In this document: piece after piece, positions 1-4,252 of the stretch
Layout: each line of letters begins with the position of its first letter
How positions within the stretch are numbered: position 1 is the first letter of the stretch
DNA from: Acidimicrobiia bacterium
GTDB taxonomy: Bacteria > Actinomycetota > Acidimicrobiia > IMCC26256 > BP-133
Assembly: GCA_025934385.1 (NCBI GenBank)
Contig: JAICYE010000077.1
Coordinates: 1 to 7,912 of the forward strand
Direction of reading: 5' to 3'
DNA length: 7,912 bases
The notes under the pieces: model-generated
Database searches by the model: none
Told to the model about the DNA's origin: nothing
What the model saw: only the letters and a program-made list of their open reading frames with translations
Program-made: the position numbers and the translations under genes

Positions 1-119
1 ACCGGCACACCCCGGCGGGCGAACGCCGCCAGCAGCCCGGTGGCCACCGTGGTCTTGCCCACGCCGGAATGGGTACCGGCCACCACGAGCCGGGGGCCGA
101 GCCGCGCACCGGAGGTCAT
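1..119 (-). CDS. cobB/cbiA: Cobyrinic acid a,c-diamide synthase, N-terminal part (runs off left edge)
   Basis: Only the first 39 codons are present; the gene continues beyond position 1. Right after the start comes a hydrophobic strand and a P-loop, VVAGTHSGVGKTTVATGLL (residues 12-30), with the Walker A Lys at 22 and Thr at 23-24. The GTHSGVGKTT form is characteristic of the ATP-dependent cobyrinate/hydrogenobyrinate a,c-diamide synthases CbiA/CobB, which amidate the a and c side chains of the corrin ring using glutamine and ATP. CobQ and dethiobiotin synthase share the fold, but the exact P-loop wording and the cobalt genes next door favour CobB/CbiA. The ATG at 119 was chosen because it gives the usual short lead-in before the P-loop; its Shine-Dalgarno sequence is weak. 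The gene is transcribed away from the cobalamin riboswitch, so that riboswitch does not control it. Confidence 0.85.
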   Translation of the reverse strand, partial: MTSGARLGPRLVVAGTHSGVGKTTVATGLLAAFARRGVP

Positions 120-159
120 CGCCCGCCGAACGTAGCGCCGCCGGGGGCTCACGGTTAGA

Positions 160-304
160 GTGTCGCCCGTTGCGGACGGGAAGCCGGTGTGAATCCGGCG
201 CGGTCCCGCCACTGTGACCGGCGAGCAGACCTCACGAACGCCACTGGGCCCCCCGGCCCGGGAAGGCGAGGCGAGCGTTGATCCGGAGCCAGGAGACCGG
301 CCGC
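160..304 (+). ncRNA. Cobalamin (B12) riboswitch aptamer
   Basis: Conserved blocks of the cobalamin riboswitch appear in order. GGGAAGCCGGTGTGAATCC (178-196) is followed by GCGGTCCCGCCACTGTGA, then GCCACTGG (240-247), GGGAAGGCGAGGCGAGC (260-276), and the closing B12 box GCCAGGAGACC (288-298). The spacing and order match the family consensus as I know it. The element sits in the leader of cbtB-cbtA-cbiX, so adenosylcobalamin or a related corrinoid is expected to lower cobalt uptake and cobaltochelatase expression. The outer ends of the element are approximate. A TAGAGT hexamer at 156-161 could be the -10 box of its promoter, but no convincing -35 box is visible. Confidence 0.95.
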
Positions 305-307
305 AAT

Positions 308-346
308 GGAACGGGGCTCACCCGTTCCTCCCACGAGGATGGAGGA
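308..346 (+). promoter_or_regulatory. Putative expression platform of the cobalamin riboswitch (mutually exclusive hairpins)
   Basis: A perfect 8-bp hairpin, GGAACGGG/CCCGTTCC, spans 308-328 with loop GCTCA. A second helix can form between TCCTCC (326-331) and GGAGGA (341-346), which is the ribosome binding site of cbtB. The two helices share bases 326-328, so they cannot both form. No run of T follows either helix. This suggests control of translation start rather than transcription termination. Which helix belongs to the ligand-bound state cannot be told by eye; a kissing contact between an aptamer loop and one of these loops would be usual for the class. Confidence 0.55.
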
Positions 347-355
347 GGCTCTCCG

Positions 356-559
356 ATGTCGACGATCAAGGCTGCGGCCCGTACCACCGCCGTCAACGTG
401 CCGCCGTGGGCGTGGCTCGTCATGGCGCTGGCCCTCGGGCTGCTCTACGCCGTCACGTTCGACACCGGCGCGCTGTCATCGCACGTGGCCAGCTCCAGCA
501 TGTACTTCCACGAGCTGTTCCACGACGGGCGGCACCTGCTCGGCGTCCCCTGCCACTAG
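356..559 (+). CDS. cbtB: Cobalt transporter subunit CbtB
   Basis: The product is a 67-residue protein with one membrane segment at about residues 16-35 (VPPWAWLVMALALGLLYAVT) and a histidine-rich C-terminus, FHELFHDGRHLLGVPCH (51-67). This is the known build of CbtB: one helix plus a C-terminal metal-binding tail of His and Cys. CbtB works with CbtA as a predicted cobalt importer in the inner membrane, typically under B12 riboswitch control, as here. The ATG at 356 is chosen because GGAGGAGG (341-348) lies 7 bases upstream and because the family begins close before the membrane helix. An upstream in-frame ATG at 278 lies inside the riboswitch and is rejected. The gene ends 28 bases before cbtA. 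Confidence 0.93.
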   Translation: MSTIKAAARTTAVNVPPWAWLVMALALGLLYAVTFDTGALSSHVASSSMYFHELFHDGRHLLGVPCH

Positions 560-587
560 CCGCCCGGCCGTCACCCGGGAGGCCGGC

Positions 588-1364
588 ATGTGGAAGCGCT
601 TCGACCCGGCGCGCCCCCTGGCCGTGATCGTCGGTGCCGTTCTGGCCGGCGTCGTGGCCGGGCTGCTGGCGTCGGTGCTGCTGACCTTCACCGCCGAGCC
701 CGTCATCGACCACGCCATCGCCCTGGAAGAAGCCCATAACGCCCAGGAGCCGAACGCCGCCGTCGAGCCCGAGATCGTCTCCCGCTCGACCCAGAAGGGC
801 GCCGGCCGCTTCGCCGCCTACGGGCTCGGTGGCGGCGCCTACGGCGTGCTGGTCGGGATCGCCTTCCTGGCGCTGCGGCGCCGCTCCGGTGGAGCTTTCG
901 AGCGGGCCGTCGTCGCCGGCGGCGTCCTGGCCGGGGCCTTCACGGTCATGCCCTTCCTCAAGTACCCGCCGAATCCGCCCGGGGTCGGCGACCCCGCGAC
1001 CCTGTCGGAACGGCAGTGGAAGTACCTGGCGCTGATCTTCCTCTCGCTGGTGGTGCTGGCCGCGGCCGCCCGCCTGTCGGCCCGGCTCCGGGAGCGGGGC
1101 TGGCCCGACGAGGAGCGCCTCGTCGCCGTCGCTCTGGCCGTGGTCGTCCCCCTCGGCGTCATCTGCGCCGCGCTGCCGCCGTTCCACGACGCCGTCGACG
1201 TGCCGGCCAACCTCCTGTGGCGGTTCCGCATCGCCTCGCTGGGCGGCAACCTCATGCTGTGGGCCGTCCTCACCGCCGGGTTCGGGGCGGCGGCCGTCCG
1301 CCGGGAACGGGAACTGGCCGCGCCGGCGCCCGGCGGCGCCTTCCGGCCGGCGACGTCTGCGTGA
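588..1364 (+). CDS. cbtA: Cobalt transporter subunit CbtA
   Basis: The product is a 258-residue membrane protein with hydrophobic segments at about 11-34, 77-97, 107-123, 146-164, 177-196 and 216-236. After the first helix comes an acidic and His-containing stretch (EPVIDHAIALEEAHN, 37-51). A Pro-rich loop, FLKYPPNPPGVGDPATL (123-139), and PPFHDAVDVPANLLWRFRIASLG (197-219, key residues His200 and Asp204) are typical of CbtA. With CbtB it forms the predicted cobalt uptake system that feeds corrinoid synthesis. The ATG at 588 has GGGAGG at 577-582, 5 bases upstream. A longer in-frame reading from 306 runs through the leader and across cbtB and is not believable. The stop codon overlaps the GTG start of cbiX (GTGA at 1361-1364), so translation is probably coupled. 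Confidence 0.92.
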   Translation: MWKRFDPARPLAVIVGAVLAGVVAGLLASVLLTFTAEPVIDHAIALEEAHNAQEPNAAVEPEIVSRSTQKGAGRFAAYGLGGGAYGVLVGIAFLALRRRSGGAFERAVVAGGVLAGAFTVMPFLKYPPNPPGVGDPATLSERQWKYLALIFLSLVVLAAAARLSARLRERGWPDEERLVAVALAVVVPLGVICAALPPFHDAVDVPANLLWRFRIASLGGNLMLWAVLTAGFGAAAVRRERELAAPAPGGAFRPATSA

Positions 1365-2242
1365 CCGCAACCGGCGCCGAAGGCCTGCTCCTCGTCGGGC
1401 ACGGGTCCCGGTCGGGGGCCGGGACGGCCGAGATGGTGGCGATCGCCGGCCTGGTTCGGGCGGCGCTGCCGGACGTGATCGTCGATGCCGGGTTCCTGGA
1501 GATGTCGGACCCGCCGGCCGGTCCGGTGCTCGACCGGCTGGCCGCCGCCGGCTGTCGCCGGGTCGTGGTGCTGCCGCTGGTGCTGCTCGGAGCCGGTCAC
1601 GCCAAGAGCGACGTCCCCGCCCTGGTGCTCGAGGGACAGGCCCGCCACCCCGACGTCCACGTCCACCTCGGGAGCCCGCTCGGCATCTCCCACGACCTCG
1701 TCGGCCTGCTCGGTGGAGCGCTGCAGGCCGCCGGCGGGTCAGGGCTGCCGCTGCTGCTCGTCGCCCGGGGGACGTCGGACCCGGACGCCAACGGCGACGC
1801 CCACAAGGTGGCCCGGCTGCTGGGGGAGTGGACGGGCGCGCCGTTCGTCCACACGGCCTTCAGCGGCGTGACCGGGCCCCGGGTGGCGGACGGGCTCGAG
1901 GTCTTCGCCCGCCTCGGATACCGGCGCATGGCGGTGGCGTTCTGGTTCCTCTGCACCGGCGTCCTCGTCGAGCGGGCCCGGGCCGACATGGCCGCCTTCG
2001 CCGCCGCCACCGGCGTCCGCGTGGTCGACGGCGGCTACCTCGGCCCGGATCCCCGGCTCGTGCCGCCGATCGTCGAGCGCTACGGGGAGGCGGTGCGGGG
2101 CATCGCCGCCGTCAACTGCGACCTCTGCGCCTACCGGGCGCCGTGGCCGGGCCGGGAGGACCGCCGGGGGCAGCCCATCGGCGTCGGCCACTCCCACCTA
2201 GCTGCCGAGCACCGGCAGCACCATTCCGCCGATCCCGCCTGA
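1361..2242 (+). CDS. cbiX: Sirohydrochlorin cobaltochelatase, two-domain CbiX
   Basis: The product has 293 residues, consistent with a long CbiX carrying two chelatase domains. Domain 1 has VGHGSR (12-17, His14) and GAGHAKSD (77-84, His80), the expected pair of metal-binding histidines. Domain 2 starts at LLLVARGTSDPDANGD (131-146) and contains FLCTGVLVER (196-205). The C-terminus has an NCDLCAYR motif (252-259) with two Cys, then a His-rich tail GVGHSHLAAEHRQHH (274-288). The enzyme inserts Co2+ into sirohydrochlorin in the early-cobalt route to B12. The GTG at 1361 overlaps the cbtA stop by 4 bases. Ferrochelatase (SirB) is the alternative, but the riboswitch and the cobalt transporter argue for cobalt. 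Its 3' end overlaps the convergent zinc-ribbon gene by 45 bases. Confidence 0.92.
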   Translation: MTATGAEGLLLVGHGSRSGAGTAEMVAIAGLVRAALPDVIVDAGFLEMSDPPAGPVLDRLAAAGCRRVVVLPLVLLGAGHAKSDVPALVLEGQARHPDVHVHLGSPLGISHDLVGLLGGALQAAGGSGLPLLLVARGTSDPDANGDAHKVARLLGEWTGAPFVHTAFSGVTGPRVADGLEVFARLGYRRMAVAFWFLCTGVLVERARADMAAFAAATGVRVVDGGYLGPDPRLVPPIVERYGEAVRGIAAVNCDLCAYRAPWPGREDRRGQPIGVGHSHLAAEHRQHHSADPA

Positions 2243-2578
2243 GGCCCCGCCCGCCACCGCGTCGGTGGCAGCCAGCATCCGCCGGAGGAAGGCGGCCGTC
2301 TCCTCGTCGTCGGCGGTGTCGGTGCAGCGGGCGGAGGACCAGCTCTGCGACCCGTTGGGTGGCGGGGCCGCCACCGGCCCGTCGACCGCCTGGCCGCAGA
2401 CCCAGCACCGGGCGTCGACGCCGAACCAGGTCACGCTGCAGGCGGGGCAGCCGTGCAGGCTCCCGTCCGGCTCCTCGCCGTAGGCTTCCTCGATGCCCGA
2501 CACCACATCCGTGAGGGTACTGTGCTTCTGGGCGGCTCCGCCGCCCCCGCCCGGCCTCCGCCGGGCTCCTCCGAGCAT
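2198..2578 (-). CDS. Small hypothetical zinc-ribbon protein
   Basis: The reading frame encodes 126 residues if it starts at the ATG at 2578, or 102 residues from a GTG at 2506. The recognisable part is a treble-clef or ribbon-like motif: CPAC, a ten-residue gap, then CWVC followed by GQ, two CxxC knuckles likely to bind zinc. After that come a low-complexity Ala/Gly/Pro-rich stretch, an acidic helix (DDEETAAFLRRMLAATD) and a Gly-rich tail. The residues between 2578 and 2506 are Arg/Gly-rich and look less protein-like, and a TACCCT box at 2519-2514 sits 7 bases before the GTG at 2506, so the shorter form from a leaderless transcript may be right. The function is unknown. It converges on cbiX with a 45-base overlap and lies downstream of the cupin gene on the same strand. 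Confidence 0.65.
   Translation of the reverse strand: MLGGARRRPGGGGGAAQKHSTLTDVVSGIEEAYGEEPDGSLHGCPACSVTWFGVDARCWVCGQAVDGPVAAPPPNGSQSWSSARCTDTADDEETAAFLRRMLAATDAVAGGASGGIGGMVLPVLGS
2514..2519 (-). promoter_or_regulatory. Possible -10 box (TACCCT) for a leaderless zinc-ribbon transcript
   Basis: On the minus strand TACCCT is followed by 7 bases and then GTG GTG, in frame with the zinc-ribbon protein. TANNNT seven bases before a start codon is the usual actinobacterial leaderless arrangement. No clear -35 box is seen, so this rests on spacing alone. Confidence 0.35.
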
Positions 2579-2627
2579 GGGGCCCCTGCCCCATGCCGGC
2601 CGTTGTCGGTGTGCGCCTCGTCGGGCC

Positions 2628-2990
2628 CTACTGGTCGCGGTGGACGGTGTCGGGGGAGAAGGCCGGCAGGCAGATGGCGACGTACTCGGCGCCCTCCGGC
2701 CCGGGGGAGCTGTAGCGGACCCACTCGCCGGGCGCGGTGTGGACCGCCTGCCCGGCCCGGACCTCGAGCCGACCGCCGGCGTGCTCCACGATCAGCAGTC
2801 CCTCGAGGACGACGGTGTACTCGTCGAACTCCGGCGTCTGGCCCGGCTCCTCCCAGCCCGACGGGCTGGTCATCCGGGCGACGCTCACGCCGGCCGTCGC
2901 CGTGTTGACCCGACCGACGAACTCCTCGATGACCTTGGGAAGGTTGCCGGCAGCCTCCACCCGGGCGGGCTGCGCGATGAGCTCAGGCAT
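2628..2990 (-). CDS. Small single-domain cupin protein
   Basis: The product is a 120-residue protein made almost entirely of one cupin barrel. The conserved beta core is SVARMTSPSGWEEPGQ (36-51), then FDEYTVVLEGLLIVEH (55-70), then LEVRAGQAVHTAPGEWVRYS (75-94). Cupin motif 1 normally carries HxH and a downstream Glu. Here the His pair is replaced (GQTPEFDEY) and only acidic residues such as Glu54 and Glu57 remain. Motif 2 has Pro-Gly but Trp90 where a His ligand is common. Metal binding may therefore be altered or absent, although I believe this form is common among small actinobacterial cupins. The likely role is binding or modifying a small molecule; the substrate is unknown. It starts 25 bases after the upstream PH-like gene and may be co-transcribed with it. 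The ATG at 2990 has no strong Shine-Dalgarno sequence. Confidence 0.85.
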   Translation of the reverse strand: MPELIAQPARVEAAGNLPKVIEEFVGRVNTATAGVSVARMTSPSGWEEPGQTPEFDEYTVVLEGLLIVEHAGGRLEVRAGQAVHTAPGEWVRYSSPGPEGAEYVAICLPAFSPDTVHRDQ

Positions 2991-3015
2991 GGGCCGAAGC
3001 TTGGCAGATCGGCGC

Positions 3016-3318
3016 TTACAGGCGGGCGAGGGCGACCTGGCGGCGCAGGGCCTGGAGGGCCTCGCTGTGGGCGGTGCTCGGGCGGTACTTCATGCGGACG
3101 GCCTGGCCGTCGAGGGCGATGAAGATGTCGTGGGTGTCGAACGTCGCCGCCCGCACCCGGGCGTAGGGGTAGCGGGTGTAGCGGCCGCCGGTGCTCAGGT
3201 AGAACGCCCGCGACGTGACGACCAGCGGGCTGGCCTTGCCCTGCGGGCCTTCGACGACGTCCTCGGCCAGGACGCGCTCGCCCTCTTCCATCAGCCCCCG
3301 GATCGCCGAAGTGGTCAC
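3016..3318 (-). CDS. Hypothetical small protein, possibly PH-like
   Basis: The frame encodes 100 residues from a GTG at 3318, or 91 from an ATG at 3291 (MEEGERVLAEDV). The middle reads as a small beta-rich domain: PLVVTSRAFYLSTGGRYTRY (31-50), then PYARVRAATFDTHDIFIAL (51-69), a basic strand QAVRMKYRPS, and a C-terminal helix EALQALRRQVALARL. The pattern of a variable 'vvTsrafyl' strand, an 'i.y..i....' strand and a final amphipathic helix resembles bacterial PH or GRAM-like domains. There is no signal peptide or membrane helix. Coding signal is good, with no stop codons and conserved-looking hydrophobic spacing, but the function is unknown. A perfect 12-bp palindrome lies 4-15 bases before the GTG. 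It probably heads a short minus-strand unit with the cupin gene. Confidence 0.7.
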   Translation of the reverse strand: MTTSAIRGLMEEGERVLAEDVVEGPQGKASPLVVTSRAFYLSTGGRYTRYPYARVRAATFDTHDIFIALDGQAVRMKYRPSTAHSEALQALRRQVALARL

Positions 3319-3321
3319 GCC

Positions 3322-3333
3322 GTCGATATCGAC
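3322..3333. repeat. Perfect 12-bp palindrome GTCGATATCGAC
   Basis: This palindrome lies immediately upstream of the GTG start of the PH-like gene. It could be an operator or a chance palindrome. Its 5' half also takes part in an overlapping CCGTCG/CGACGG inverted repeat ending near 3342. Confidence 0.35.
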
Positions 3334-3385
3334 CGCCGACGGGCTGAGTTGAGCCGGATCCCGGCGCGTGCGTCCGAAACGCCGC

Positions 3386-3811
3386 CTATGCCCGCCGGTC
3401 CCAGCCGTTGCCGAGCCCGTGGGCCAGGAACCGTTCCGGGGTGGGGGCCAACGGCTCGCGGGCCCGGGCCAGGAGGTGCCAGGGGCGCTCGACGGGGAGG
3501 CCCGGATGGCGCCACTCCTCCAGCCGGCCGCCGGTGAGGTCCCCGGCCACGGCGTCGGCCGAGATCAACGTGACGCCGGGCCCGATCCGGACGCTCTCCA
3601 CCACGGCGCCGTTCGAACCCAGGGTCAGGATGCGGGGGGAGATTCCGACGTCGTCGAGGAACGCCTCGGCCGTGGCCCGCGTGCCCCGGGCGGCGGCCAC
3701 CGCCTCGTCGAGCAGGGCGAGGGCGGCCCGGGCCCGTTCGGCCAGCGCCCCGCCGGCCGGGGTGAGCCGCAGACCCCGCCCGTCCCGCATCACCAGCGCC
3801 ACGCCGAGGTC
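3386..3811 (-). pseudogene. LysR-type regulator remnant, probably cbbR-like, truncated and internally deleted
   Basis: Read from 3811 down to the stop at 3386, the frame gives [20 protein letters not shown], the end of a LysR winged helix-turn-helix domain, then a linker helix ([22 protein letters not shown]). It then jumps directly to [39 protein letters not shown] and [20 protein letters not shown], which belong to the C-terminal half of a LysR effector domain. Two parts are missing: the first half of the DNA-binding domain, cut off near 3811, and roughly 100 residues of the effector domain, lost in frame near 3672-3692 (a GSGTRA-type motif normally precedes ATAEAF). About 140 of about 300 residues remain. 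The only possible starts, such as the GTG at 3841, lie in unrelated sequence. Its head-to-head contact with a Rubisco small-subunit remnant suggests it was the CbbR regulator of a Calvin-cycle operon. Confidence 0.78.
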
Positions 3812-3942
3812 AACCGCTGCCGGGTCGCCAACCCCGACCACTACATCCGCCTCTCGGCCTACGACGCCAACCTCGGCCGCCAGACGAGGGCCCTGGCCGC
3901 ATGCTCGGCTACAGGCTGGAGTCCTACGCCGTCACCACCGGT
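3812..3942 (+). pseudogene. Probable Rubisco small subunit (cbbS/rbcS) 3' remnant
   Basis: In frame from 3812 the sequence reads [18 protein letters not shown], then [11 protein letters not shown] (to 3898). I recognise this as the C-terminal helix and strand of a Form I Rubisco small subunit of actinobacterial or red-like type, where HYIR(L/V).AYD...GRQT.ALSFIVNRP is expected. The expected SFIVNRP does not follow. Instead the frame changes, and in another frame [12 protein letters not shown] appears (3907-3942), resembling the extreme end (SYA...) of such proteins. About 25 codons therefore seem to have been lost with a frame change. There is no start codon and no N-terminal half. Small subunits bind the large subunit RbcL; no rbcL is present here. 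The match is from memory over about 30 residues, so moderate confidence. Confidence 0.6.
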
Positions 3943-3987
3943 CCCCCGGCCGCCGCGACGACGGCCACCCCAGCGCCTGATCCTCGT

Positions 3988-4008
3988 AGCGCTGTATCCG
4001 GCAGCGCT
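3988..4008. repeat. 7-bp hairpin AGCGCTG/CAGCGCT
   Basis: The arms AGCGCTG (3988-3994) and CAGCGCT (4002-4008) flank a 7-base loop. It lies just after the small-subunit remnant and could be its former terminator; no T run follows. Confidence 0.4.
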
Positions 4009-4025
4009 GATCGGTAGCCGCCCCG

Positions 4026-4076
4026 GAGATGTGGAGCGGTTAACCCGATAGGTTCGCGCTAACCGCTGCACATCTC
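4026..4076. repeat. Long inverted repeat, 17-bp arms
   Basis: The left arm GAGATGTGGAGCGGTTA (4026-4042) and right arm TAACCGCTGCACATCTC (4060-4076) are reverse complements except for one position. They are separated by 17 bases, within which ACC/GGT can pair again. No T run lies on either side, so an ordinary intrinsic terminator is unlikely. It could be a mobile-element scar, an operator, a recombination site or a REP-like element. Its position is downstream of the minus-strand hydroxylase operon and next to the deleted Rubisco locus. Confidence 0.75.
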
Positions 4077-4102
4077 GATAGATGCCGCTATGAGCGGCCC
4101 TG

Positions 4103-4124
4103 CTCACTGCCCTGGGGCGGTGAG
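4103..4124 (-). terminator. Strong GC hairpin, possible terminator of the hydroxylase operon
   Basis: CTCACTGCC (4103-4111) pairs with GGCGGTGAG (4116-4124), nine pairs including one G-T, across the four bases CTGG. It lies about 130 bases beyond the stop of the minus-strand hydroxylase gene. A smaller hairpin, GCCGCT-ATG-AGCGGC, follows at 4084-4098. Neither has a T run, which is common for high-GC terminators but leaves the call weak. Confidence 0.35.
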
Positions 4125-4252
4125 AGCTTCCGGAACGTACGGGCCGGGCTCTGTTCGACGGCATCGAGATCGGACCCTGCCCAGACGGTCTGGTATTGGC
4201 GGCGGACCGGGAGCTTGAATGGGGAGTTGCCTTGCGCTCACCGCGCTCCCTG

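Larger units (their letters stand above)
3943..4252. other. Intergenic region with several hairpins and no confident gene
   Basis: This stretch lies between the small-subunit remnant and the end of the molybdenum hydroxylase gene. It holds a 7-bp hairpin at 3988-4008, a 17-bp inverted repeat at 4026-4076, and hairpins at 4084-4098 and 4103-4124. A coding-like plus-strand reading with no start codon runs from about 4122 (RTGRALFDGIEIGPCPDGL is its best part) but has no recognised family. The composition is less GC-extreme around 4010-4200 than in the genes, consistent with decayed or transferred DNA. Confidence 0.6.

Noticed and set aside
306..587. N-terminal extension of cbtA back to 306
   Set aside because: It would cover the leader and cbtB in another frame, has Arg/Pro/Ser-rich shadow composition, and the ATG at 588 has a good ribosome binding site.
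453..1370. Minus-strand open frame opposite cbtB and cbtA
   Set aside because: The Gly/Arg-rich shadow translation has no domain, while the plus strand holds recognisable CbtB and CbtA.
2431..3537. Plus-strand open frames opposite the zinc-ribbon, cupin and PH-like genes
   Set aside because: Their translations are Arg/Pro/Gly-rich with no domain, whereas the minus-strand frames show structured protein sequence.
4026..4076. Integron attC site
   Set aside because: The inverted repeat has GTTA/TAAC near its inner ends, but the RYYYAAC and GTTRRRY core boxes do not fit, and there is no cassette structure.
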